Source: Mesorhizobium sp. M3A.F.Ca.ET.080.04.2.1 (GTDB lineage: Bacteria > Pseudomonadota > Alphaproteobacteria > Rhizobiales > Rhizobiaceae). Taken from it: 64,000 bases of DNA. The stretch covers positions 868,001 to 932,000 of the forward strand of contig NZ_CP034451.1 in NCBI RefSeq assembly GCF_003952525.1. The letters are read 5' to 3'. The notes beneath the pieces are model-generated. The model had not been told where the DNA came from and made no database searches. It was given only the letters and a program-made list of their open reading frames with translations. This document shows, piece after piece, positions 37,430 through 45,184 of this stretch (within the stretch, counting starts at the first letter, position 1; the number at the start of each line of letters is the position of its first letter). The position numbers were made by a program, and so were the translations under genes.

Positions 37430-38464
37430 CTACCAATCCATCACCACCTTGCCCGAACTGCCGCTCCGCATCGCATCGAACCCGACCTGAAAATCGTCGA
37501 TGCCGATGCGGTGCGTGATCAACCCGGAAACATCAAGCGGACCCTGCACCAGGGCAATCATCTTGTACCAGGTCTCGAACATCTCGCGGCCGTAGATGCC
37601 TTTGAGATGCAGCATCTTGAAGATGACCTTGTTCCAGTCGATCTCGAAGCCGGTCGGCGCGATGCCGAGGATGGCGATCTTGCCGCCATTGTTCATGGTG
37701 TCGATCATGTCGCGGAAGGCAGGGGCGGCGCCCGACATCTCCAGCCCGACGTCAAAACCTTCGGTCATGCCGAGCGCCGGCATGACGTCGCGCAGCTTCT
37801 CTTTCGAGGCATCGACGACATGCTGGACGCCGAGCTTCCTCGCCAGCTCCAGCCGCACCGGATTGATGTCGGTGATGACGACTTTCCGGGCGCCGACGCA
37901 TTGCGCCACCAGCGCGCCCATGATGCCGATAGGCCCAGCGCCGGTGACCAGCACGTCCTCGCCGACCAGATCGAAGGACAGGGCCGTATGAACCGCATTG
38001 CCCAGCGGATCGAAAATGGCGGCGATCTCATCCGGCACGTCATCGGGGATCGGCACGACATTGTGCTGCGGGATCACCAGGTACTCGCCGAAGGCGCCGG
38101 GGCGGTTGACGCCGACGCCCAGCGTATTGCGGCACAGATGCCCCCTGCCCGCGCGGCAGTTGCGGCAATGGCCGCAGACGATATGTCCCTCGCCGGAGAC
38201 GCGCTGGCCGACCTTGTATTCGGTGACCTCCGCGCCGTAGTCGGCAACGGTGCCGACAAACTCATGACCCGTCACCATCGGTACCGGCACCGTCTTCTGT
38301 GCCCACTGGTCCCAATTGTAGATGTGGACATCGGTGCCGCAGATCGCCGTCTTCTTGACCTTGATGAGAACGTCGTTGGGGCCGATCTCCGGCACCGGCA
38401 CCTCTTCCATCCAGATGCCCGGCTCGGCCTTGGCCTTCACCAGCGCCTTCATCATGTTGGACAT
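37430..38464 (-). CDS. tdh: L-threonine 3-dehydrogenase
   Basis: A 344-residue zinc-dependent medium-chain dehydrogenase. The catalytic zinc residues lie in [12 protein letters not shown] and TGHEFVG, and the structural zinc site is [15 protein letters not shown]. The NAD-binding glycine motif is [11 protein letters not shown]. It oxidises threonine to 2-amino-3-ketobutyrate for Kbl, encoded upstream on the same strand. GGAGAG precedes the chosen ATG. A palindromic repeat separates it from kbl. Confidence 0.95.
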   Translation of the reverse strand: MSNMMKALVKAKAEPGIWMEEVPVPEIGPNDVLIKVKKTAICGTDVHIYNWDQWAQKTVPVPMVTGHEFVGTVADYGAEVTEYKVGQRVSGEGHIVCGHCRNCRAGRGHLCRNTLGVGVNRPGAFGEYLVIPQHNVVPIPDDVPDEIAAIFDPLGNAVHTALSFDLVGEDVLVTGAGPIGIMGALVAQCVGARKVVITDINPVRLELARKLGVQHVVDASKEKLRDVMPALGMTEGFDVGLEMSGAAPAFRDMIDTMNNGGKIAILGIAPTGFEIDWNKVIFKMLHLKGIYGREMFETWYKMIALVQGPLDVSGLITHRIGIDDFQVGFDAMRSGSSGKVVMDW

Positions 38465-38503
38465 GAGACTCTCCAAAGGCTGCAAACGCTCGCGTTCCCT
38501 CGC

Positions 38504-38657
38504 GCCCCCCTCTGTCCTGCCGGACATCTCTCCCACTTGGGGGGAGATTGGATGTCACGAAGACCTTCGCCAATCTCAAACGTGGAAGAAAGGCGCTGGC
38601 GCCAAAGCTGCCGATCTCCCCCCTCGTGGGGGAGATGTCCGGCAGGACAGAGGGGGA
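38504..38657. repeat. 150-bp palindromic element, copy 4 (between kbl and tdh)
   Basis: Left end CCCCCCTCTGTCCTGCCGGA; right arm GATCTCCCCCCTCGTGGGGG then AGATGTCCGGCAGGACAGAG. The intact right arm is identical to the pre-insertion sequence of copy 2. It lies inside the kbl-tdh transcription unit. Confidence 0.85.
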
Positions 38658-38682
38658 CGCCGTAGAAAGCAAGCATTCGCTA

Positions 38683-39870
38683 TTATCCGACTATTCCGAG
38701 TTCCTTGCCGACTTCGCCAAAGGCCTCGACCGCGCGGTCGATATCGGCGCTGGAATGGGCGGCCGACATCTGGGTGCGGATACGCGCCTGGCCCTTCGGC
38801 ACCACCGGGAATGAGAAGCCGATGACATAGATGCCGCGCTTCAGCATACGCTGCGCCATCTCCTGCGCCAAAGCCGCATCGCCAAGCATCACCGGAATGA
38901 TCGGGTGCTCGGCGCCCGCCAGCGTAAAGCCGAGCTTGCCCATCTGAGACCGGAAATGTTGCGCGTTGGCATAGAGGCGCTGGCGCAGCGCATCGCCGTT
39001 GCGGATCAGTTCGAACACTTTCAGCGAGGCACCGGCGATCGCCGGCATCAGCGTGTTGGAGAAGAGATAGGGCCGCGAGCGCTGGCGCAGCCAGTCGACC
39101 ACCTGGCGTTTGCCCGACGTATAGCCGCCGGACGCGCCGCCCAGGGCCTTGCCGAGCGTGCCGGTGATGATGTCCACCCTGCCCTCGACACCGCAATGCT
39201 CGGCCGAGCCGCGGCCGTTCCTGCCGACGAAGCCGACCGCATGGCTGTCGTCGACCATCACCATGGCATCGTATTTTTCCGCCAGATCGCAGACCCCTTG
39301 CAGGTTGGCTATGATGCCGTCCATCGAGAACACGCCATCGGTGGCGATCAGCCGGAAGCGGCAGTCCTTCGCCTCCTTCAGCCGGGCCTCCAGATCGGTC
39401 ATGTCATTATTGGCGTAGCGGAAGCGCTTGGCCTTGCAGAGCCTGACGCCGTCGATGATCGAGGCGTGGTTCAGCGCATCCGAGATGACGGCATCGTCCT
39501 CGCCGAGCAGGGTCTCGAACAGGCCGCCATTGGCGTCGAAGCAGGAGCCGTAGAGGATCGTGTCCTCCATGCCGAGAAAGGACGAGATGGTGGCTTCGAG
39601 CGCCTTGTGCTCCTCCTGCGTGCCGCAGATGAAGCGCACCGACGCCATGCCGTAGCCGTAGCGGTCGAGCGCCTGTTTGGCCGCCTCGCGCAGGTCAGGG
39701 CTGTCGGCGAGGCCGAGATAGTTGTTGGCGCAGAAATTCAGCACCCTCTGGCCACCGACCTCGATTTCGGCCGATTGCATGGAGGATATGACCCGTTCGG
39801 ATTTATAGAGCCCCGCCGATCTCAGCCCTGCGAGTTCTTTGTCGATGTGGGATAGGAAGGCTGCGCTCAT
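38683..39870 (-). CDS. kbl: Glycine C-acetyltransferase (2-amino-3-ketobutyrate CoA ligase)
   Basis: A 395-residue PLP enzyme of the alpha-oxoamine synthase family. The PLP lysine is in [13 protein letters not shown] (about residue 241), with [10 protein letters not shown] just upstream and [11 protein letters not shown] near the N-terminus. It cleaves 2-amino-3-ketobutyrate with CoA to glycine and acetyl-CoA, completing threonine degradation with Tdh. The ATG at 39870 fits the family N-terminus; the ribosome-binding site is weak. Confidence 0.95.
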   Translation of the reverse strand: MSAAFLSHIDKELAGLRSAGLYKSERVISSMQSAEIEVGGQRVLNFCANNYLGLADSPDLREAAKQALDRYGYGMASVRFICGTQEEHKALEATISSFLGMEDTILYGSCFDANGGLFETLLGEDDAVISDALNHASIIDGVRLCKAKRFRYANNDMTDLEARLKEAKDCRFRLIATDGVFSMDGIIANLQGVCDLAEKYDAMVMVDDSHAVGFVGRNGRGSAEHCGVEGRVDIITGTLGKALGGASGGYTSGKRQVVDWLRQRSRPYLFSNTLMPAIAGASLKVFELIRNGDALRQRLYANAQHFRSQMGKLGFTLAGAEHPIIPVMLGDAALAQEMAQRMLKRGIYVIGFSFPVVPKGQARIRTQMSAAHSSADIDRAVEAFGEVGKELGIVG

Positions 39871-40172
39871 GATCCGGCCCTGTTCGCTTCGAGGCGGACT
39901 GTCGCGCCGTGGATGAGAAAAATCCATCGCAAAAGCGACCGCTTCGGCGACTTCGCGAAAGCCGGGCCGCAGTTCATCGTGCCAGCGCGATGGGAGATGC
40001 ATTCAAAATGCGCGGGCCGGGAAACGCCATAATAACCATTCCGGCAGCTTTGTTCTGCAGCCGCGATGAGCGCGCAGCCTGTATGCCTAGCTATTAACCC
40101 TTTCAGGTCAAAGGTCTTCCCGCCATCGAAGCCATGGCCAGGATTCTGAAGGGCGGGAGGGATCAACCAGCT
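39871..40172. other. Divergent region kbl / GGDEF-EAL gene
   Basis: About 300 bp between two divergent genes. No gene, repeat or recognisable operator was found. It must contain both promoters. Confidence 0.5.
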
Positions 40173-42242
40173 ATGTCGCAGCAGCCAGTGCACAGCGTTT
40201 CGCGCAAGCTGGTTCTGCTGATCAAGAGCGGCTACTGGCTGGCCCTGACGATCATCGCCGCCATGGTGATGGCCGCTTTCATCCTGCTGCAGCAGATGAT
40301 GGCGGCGCAGCAGCACAACGACGCGCTGCTCAACATCGTCAGCACGCAAAAGGCGCTTTCGCAACGGATCGTCTTTCTCTCCGGCGCAACGGGCGCTGCC
40401 GGGCAGGACAAGCAGCCGGCCCTGGTCGCCGCGCTGAAGCAGGCCACGCAGGAATTCGAAACGAATTACGATCTGCTGCTGGACAAGACCGGCGCCGATC
40501 CGATCTCGCGGGCGCGTTTCGATCCCAAGTCGATCGAGAATGTGCTGTTCGGCAAGCCGTTCCATCTCGACTATTTCTCCGTCGGCCTGATCGCCAACGG
40601 CAAACGCCTGATCTCATCGTTCGAATCCCGGCTTGCGACTGGCAGCGACGGTTACAAGGGAGGTGCCGAGCGCGTCGATCTCGACGCTTCAGTGGCGAAT
40701 GCGACGCTGGCCGGCTATGCAGCACTCGGCCAGCGCATCAGCGCGTTTGGCCAAGAGCGCTCCAGCCAGTTGCTGGATCTGCATCGGACCTTGTTCTTCG
40801 CCACCCTTGGCGTCATCTTGCTGGTTGCGCTGTTCATCTTCCGGCCGATGTCCAAGGCCATCCTGCGCAAGACGCACGAGCTGGTCGACGCGCGCAATTC
40901 GATGGCCTTCATCGCCGTGCATGACGGGCTGACCGGCCTGCACAACCGCACCTTCCTCACTGACCATTTCGACACGCTGATCAAGGGCGCGCACCGCCGC
41001 CGCGAGCGCCTGGCAGTGATCCAGCTCGACCTCGACCGCTTCAAGCAGATCAACGATTCTCTGGGGCACGCGGCGGGCGACTATGTTCTTGTCGTCACCG
41101 CCCAGCGCATGCGCGATTCCTGCCGCGCATCGGATCTGTGCGTGCGGCTCGGCGGCGACGAATTCGTGATGATCCTCAACGGTGCCGGCACCACCGAGGA
41201 CATCCATATGCTGGCCAAGCGGATCATCGGCCAGATCAACGAACCGATCACCTTCCAGGGCACGACCATCCTGCCCGGTGCCAGCGCCGGCATTGCGGTC
41301 TACCCGGTCGATGCCGAAAACGCCCAGGACCTGCTCGTCCATGCCGATCTCGCGCTCTATTCCGCCAAGAAGATGGGCGGCGGCAGCTTCTCCTTCTTCT
41401 CCGAGGAGCTGCGGCGCGAGCTCGACTACCGCAAGCAACTCGAGCAGGACATTCGCACCGCCATCGCGGAAAAGACTTTCGAGGTCTATTTCCAGCCGCA
41501 GGTATCGCTCACCAGCGGCAAGATCAGCGGCATCGAGGCGCTGGTGCGCTGGAAGCATGCGTCGCGCGGCATGATCTCGCCGGGCGAGTTCATCCCGGTC
41601 GCGGAAAAATGCGGCTTCATGCCGGATATCGGCCGCATCGTCATCACCAAAGCCATCAACGAAGCGGCCGAATGGGACCGCGCCGGCATCGATTTCGGAC
41701 GCATCGCCGTCAACGTCTCGGGCACCGAGCTGCGCGAACCGGATTTCGACACCTTCCTGTTCGGGACCCTGGAACGGGCCGGACTAGCGCCGCAGAAGCT
41801 GTCGCTGGAAATCGTCGAATCCGTCATCCTCGACGACGAGAAGACGGGCATCGCCGCCAAGCTCAGGCATATCCGCGCCGCCGGCGTGCATCTCGAGCTC
41901 GACGATTTCGGCACCGGCTATGCTTCGCTCAGCCATGTCAATCCGAACGAGATCGACCGGCTCAAGATCGACCGCCGCTTCGTCCAGAACATCAACGAGA
42001 ATGGCGACAACACCAAGATCGTGCGCGCCATCACCGAGCTTGCCCGCGGGCTCGGCATCTCGATCGTCGCCGAGGGCGCCGAGACCGAAGCCGAACTGGA
42101 CTCGCTGATGGCCATCGGCTGCGACCAGGTGCAGGGCTATTCCATCGCCTTCCCGATGCCGCAGGACAAGGCGCGCGAATGGCTGCTGGCGCGCAGCCCG
42201 AAGAGAGCGAAGCTGAAGGTGCTGCAGGGCAACCTCGCTTAG
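40173..42242 (+). CDS. Membrane-bound GGDEF-EAL cyclic-di-GMP enzyme
   Basis: A 689-residue protein. A membrane helix at about residues 15-40 and another at about 205-225 flank a periplasmic region of 160 residues resembling PilJ/type IV sensor domains (NIVSTQKALSQRIVFLSG). The GGDEF domain has an intact LGGDEF (about 326), and RASD five residues before it is a canonical inhibitory I-site. The EAL domain has EALVRW (about 455), ELDDFGTGY and KIDRRF, so both synthesis and hydrolysis of c-di-GMP are possible. The start at 40173 follows GGGAGGG at a slightly long spacing; ATG at 40134 would add 13 residues. Confidence 0.92.
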   Translation: MSQQPVHSVSRKLVLLIKSGYWLALTIIAAMVMAAFILLQQMMAAQQHNDALLNIVSTQKALSQRIVFLSGATGAAGQDKQPALVAALKQATQEFETNYDLLLDKTGADPISRARFDPKSIENVLFGKPFHLDYFSVGLIANGKRLISSFESRLATGSDGYKGGAERVDLDASVANATLAGYAALGQRISAFGQERSSQLLDLHRTLFFATLGVILLVALFIFRPMSKAILRKTHELVDARNSMAFIAVHDGLTGLHNRTFLTDHFDTLIKGAHRRRERLAVIQLDLDRFKQINDSLGHAAGDYVLVVTAQRMRDSCRASDLCVRLGGDEFVMILNGAGTTEDIHMLAKRIIGQINEPITFQGTTILPGASAGIAVYPVDAENAQDLLVHADLALYSAKKMGGGSFSFFSEELRRELDYRKQLEQDIRTAIAEKTFEVYFQPQVSLTSGKISGIEALVRWKHASRGMISPGEFIPVAEKCGFMPDIGRIVITKAINEAAEWDRAGIDFGRIAVNVSGTELREPDFDTFLFGTLERAGLAPQKLSLEIVESVILDDEKTGIAAKLRHIRAAGVHLELDDFGTGYASLSHVNPNEIDRLKIDRRFVQNINENGDNTKIVRAITELARGLGISIVAEGAETEAELDSLMAIGCDQVQGYSIAFPMPQDKAREWLLARSPKRAKLKVLQGNLA

Positions 42243-42577
42243 GCCGGCCGAGCAACTGGTTAGCCGCTACTGATCCTGTCTCCTGTTCTAGCTCCAACAA
42301 TCGCGCGGCGTGGCGCCAATGCAGAGGTTGTGCAAGCCTCGGATCGGCGCCAGAAAATTGCAAAACTGGCAGACCAAGTCCAGCCCGCCAGCGCGGTCGT
42401 CGCTGGTTGTCGTGTTCCTGCCGTTTAATTCGCGCGCCAGAATCCTGCTGCTCCCGCTTCCATTTCACGCATCGCATTCATATGAAAACCGCTGCGCCCC
42501 TTTCACTCAGGTGCTAAATGAGCGCCCAATCGCGCCGCTCCCATCGGATCGCGGCGCATTTTCCAGCTTTGATTGCG
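42243..42577 (+). other. Intergenic region upstream of queF
   Basis: About 380 bp lie between the GGDEF-EAL gene and queF. A structured stretch at 42312-42351 has GGCGCC ends pairing with each other and an inner GAGG/CCTC stem, possibly the terminator of the upstream gene. No gene was supported. Confidence 0.4.
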
Positions 42578-42608
42578 GCTGCCGCCGTCGACGTTTTCAG
42601 GCGGCAGC
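42578..42608 (+). promoter_or_regulatory. Hairpin abutting the queF ribosome-binding site
   Basis: A perfect 9-bp stem GCTGCCGCC / GGCGGCAGC with a 13-nt loop ends directly at the AAGGAG ribosome-binding site (42609-42614) of queF. It does not match the preQ1 riboswitch patterns I know, but its position could influence translation initiation. Confidence 0.45.
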
Positions 42609-42620
42609 AAGGAGCCGCCC

Positions 42621-43082
42621 ATGACCGATGCAAAGAACCTCACCCAACTCGGCAAGCACGTCGAGACGCCACCGCGTCCAGAACAGGCGGTTCTGGAAAC
42701 CGTGCCATTCTCGCGCGGTGATGGGCCGCCGGCGATCGTGCGTTTTACCTGCCCGGAGTTCACCTCGCTGTGCCCGGTCACCGGCCAGCCAGACTTCGCC
42801 CACATCGTCATCGACTACGCACCGGACAAGACGCTGGTGGAATCGAAATCGTTGAAGCTGTTCATGACTTCGTTCCGCAATCACGGCGCCTTCCATGAGG
42901 AATGCACAGTCATGATCGGCCGACGCATCGTCGAGGCGACCAAGCCGCTCTGGCTGCGTGTCGGCGGCTACTGGTTCCCGCGCGGCGGAATCCCGATCGA
43001 CGTGTTCTGGCAGACGGGCGCACCGCCGGAAGGTGCGTGGCTGCCCGACACGGGCGTCGCGCCCTATCGCGGGAGAGGTTGA
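42621..43082 (+). CDS. queF: NADPH-dependent 7-cyano-7-deazaguanine reductase
   Basis: A 153-residue unimodular QueF. The catalytic pair is Cys51 ([11 protein letters not shown]) and Asp58, seven residues apart as in the Bacillus enzyme. The QueF NADPH motif is VESKSLKLF, followed by [11 protein letters not shown] with the conserved substrate-binding His/Glu. It reduces preQ0 to preQ1 in queuosine biosynthesis. Start ATG has AAGGAG 6 nt upstream. Convergent with the next gene, 15 bp apart. Confidence 0.96.
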   Translation: MTDAKNLTQLGKHVETPPRPEQAVLETVPFSRGDGPPAIVRFTCPEFTSLCPVTGQPDFAHIVIDYAPDKTLVESKSLKLFMTSFRNHGAFHEECTVMIGRRIVEATKPLWLRVGGYWFPRGGIPIDVFWQTGAPPEGAWLPDTGVAPYRGRG

Positions 43083-43097
43083 GCCGCTGGACACCCG

Positions 43098-43970
43098 TCA
43101 GGGAGGATTGACACCGGGTCGGCAGAGGTTTTTTGAAAGGAACGGCAGAACCGCGTCGCTGTAGCGCTGCTCGTCGTGGCGCAGCAGATCAACGTGGCCA
43201 GCCCGGTCGAACCAGACCAACTCTGATCCGCGCGCGGCGTTTTGCAAGGCCATGACCTGCCCTTGATCGATGAAGGGATCGATGCCGCCGGCAAGCAGCA
43301 TGAGCGGTTTGCCGAGCTTGCCGAGACGATCGACGGGCCTGACATCATCGGCGCCGAAACCGAGACGCAGCGGCATTTGGGCCAAAAGGACATCCACCTG
43401 GAAGCGTCGCGCGACGTGAAAGGGCATGCGCCAAGCTGTCGTCTCCCTCAGGCTCGCGTAGAGTTGCTCCAGTACATAAGCGTCGGCTCGGGCCTCTGGC
43501 GCGGCAAAGACAAGTGATGCAGCACCCAGCGATGAGCCGACAGCGCCAAGCTTCTGGCCGGTAAAGCGCTGTCTCGCATAGGCTAGGATGCGAGCCGCGT
43601 CCTTTCCTTCGCTGTAGCCAAAGCCCTGAACCGTGCCACCGCTCTCGCCATGTCCCGACAGATCGAACAGTACGACGGAGTAGCCGGCGTCGAACAGCAG
43701 TTTTGCTCTTTGCACCATGGCAAGCCTATTGGCGCCGCGCCCATGCAAAAGGACGATGGCGCCGCAACTGCCTTCTCGCTGCGCCACCCAGCCGGCGAGT
43801 TCTGGCGCGCCAGCCTGCTCGAGTTCGACGCGATCCACAGGCAGATCGCTTGCCGCTGTCAGGCTCTCGCGTGGCTTGCGGGCGATCAGCGTCGTTCCGA
43901 CAGCCCAATCGACACAAGCGGCGACGCACAGTCCGACGCCGGCAGTCATGAGAAGAGCACGAAATCTCAT
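43098..43970 (-). CDS. Alpha/beta hydrolase, probable exported or lipoprotein
   Basis: A 290-residue alpha/beta hydrolase. The N-terminus MRFRALLMTAGVGLCVAAC is hydrophobic and ends in VAAC, which fits a lipobox, so membrane attachment is possible. The hydrolase core has LLHGRGANR (oxyanion region), GSSLGA (nucleophile elbow), an acid in GGIDPFID and the catalytic His in DRAGHVDLL. Substrate unknown. It lies 33 bp downstream of the DUF3828 pair on the same strand and may share its transcript. Confidence 0.8.
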   Translation of the reverse strand: MRFRALLMTAGVGLCVAACVDWAVGTTLIARKPRESLTAASDLPVDRVELEQAGAPELAGWVAQREGSCGAIVLLHGRGANRLAMVQRAKLLFDAGYSVVLFDLSGHGESGGTVQGFGYSEGKDAARILAYARQRFTGQKLGAVGSSLGAASLVFAAPEARADAYVLEQLYASLRETTAWRMPFHVARRFQVDVLLAQMPLRLGFGADDVRPVDRLGKLGKPLMLLAGGIDPFIDQGQVMALQNAARGSELVWFDRAGHVDLLRHDEQRYSDAVLPFLSKNLCRPGVNPP

Positions 43971-44003
43971 CGGCGATTGCCTGGCGGCGATTTCATCGGC
44001 GGC

Positions 44004-44603
44004 TCACTCGCACTGGTACTGGCTCAGCGCCCATTCTCCGGTGACCGACAGAAGGTCGGATATCTTCCAGTCGCCGCCAATCTTCTTCAACTTCCACTCG
44101 AGGCGGTGCTGGTTGCCGGCGACGACGAAGGCGACGACGACCTTGGCTTCGTCGCCCTTGACCGCCTCGATGGTCTTCAGGCTGCCGTCTATGGCCGCTT
44201 TGTCATAATTGGCATTGTCGAGCGCCATGTTGGGATCGAGACATTCGCCCTGCCCCGATTGCCGAAGCGCATCGCTTTTGTCGAGCACGGTCTTGGCCGG
44301 ATCGATGAAGTTCTTACGCTCAGTTGGATCGAGCTCCAACCCGAGATGCTCGTAGAAGGGCTTGACCAGCGCCGTCGGCGAGCCCGGCAGGACGGGTGCG
44401 ACCGGGGCGTTTTCCGCAGGCGGCGATGCGGCCGGCGGATTGGCGGGCAACGTATCGTCCGCAGGCGCATTGCTGGAGTCGGATGGCGGCTTTTGCGGCG
44501 GCGTGCCGAACAGGCCTTGCGCCGAGGCGGCGTCGCTCAGCCCAGCAGTCAGCATCGAGACCATTGGAAACGCCAGGACAAGGCGACGAAGCAACTGAAT
44601 CAC
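44004..44603 (-). CDS. DUF3828-type exported protein, paralogue 1
   Basis: A 199-residue protein with an N-terminal signal sequence, a Pro/Ala-rich linker (about residues 30-80) and a C-terminal domain resembling DUF3828 (LVKPFYEHLGLEL, then EWKLKKIGGDWKISDL, ending YQCE). The GTG start overlaps the stop of the upstream paralogue (GTGA). The two proteins share the FY...D...LKKI-G-WKI-D pattern and a C-terminal cysteine. Role unknown; probably periplasmic. Confidence 0.75.
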   Translation of the reverse strand: MIQLLRRLVLAFPMVSMLTAGLSDAASAQGLFGTPPQKPPSDSSNAPADDTLPANPPAASPPAENAPVAPVLPGSPTALVKPFYEHLGLELDPTERKNFIDPAKTVLDKSDALRQSGQGECLDPNMALDNANYDKAAIDGSLKTIEAVKGDEAKVVVAFVVAGNQHRLEWKLKKIGGDWKISDLLSVTGEWALSQYQCE

Positions 44604-45079
44604 TCCGCCGTCGAACCAGACATGCATTCGAGAGCGCTCAGCGTCCAGCCGCTGGATTTGGAAGCGATATCGGCGATCTTCCATTTGCCGTCGATCTTCT
44701 TCAGAGACCAGATCATTTCGCGTTTGGAATCATCGCCTTCCGGAAAGAGATTGAAGGTCACGGTGACGCTGGCGCTATCGCCGTCCACCTGTTCCGAAAG
44801 CTTCAGCGTCTTGGCGACGGTCTTCTCGTCATAGTCCTGAGCGTCGAGACCGGGGGCGAAGTCGATGCACGGCACCTCGTCCGGCTTGTTCTTCTGCACC
44901 TGATCATTGAGCTCGAAAAGCTTGGTCACCGGCTCGGTGAAACGATCGCGGTATCTCAGGTCGGCCTCGAATTTGACTTCGGGCCTGTAGAAGAACTTCA
45001 CCGCATTGGATGCCGGCCCGGCCAGGGCGGCCGCAGGCGCTGCGATCGAGAGGGCGGCGGCAAGCACAGTCAGTCTCAT
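44600..45079 (-). CDS. DUF3828-type exported protein, paralogue 2
   Basis: A 159-residue protein with a clear Sec signal peptide (MRLTVLAAALSIAAPAAALA, cleavage after ALA) and a single DUF3828-like domain (AVKFFYRPEVKF to WSLKKIDGKWKIADI, ending LECMSGSTAE). It is translationally coupled to paralogue 1. Tandem arrangement and conserved motifs indicate duplication. No function is known. Confidence 0.75.
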   Translation of the reverse strand: MRLTVLAAALSIAAPAAALAGPASNAVKFFYRPEVKFEADLRYRDRFTEPVTKLFELNDQVQKNKPDEVPCIDFAPGLDAQDYDEKTVAKTLKLSEQVDGDSASVTVTFNLFPEGDDSKREMIWSLKKIDGKWKIADIASKSSGWTLSALECMSGSTAE

Positions 45080-45184
45080 CCGATAAGCTCCAGGCTTCGT
45101 GGCGGGAACCATTCAATACCACGAATCCTGGGGCTGGTTAGGGCTGAACCTGTGTTGTGGGTGAGCGGAGCCCGCTGCCGGCCA

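Noticed and set aside
20814-38657. Repeats considered as CRISPR
   Set aside because: Copies are dispersed over 18 kb, palindromic over 150 bp, and not arrayed with spacers.
42243-42620. preQ1 riboswitch upstream of queF
   Set aside because: No match to the preQ1 classes I know; only a simple GC hairpin is visible, listed separately.
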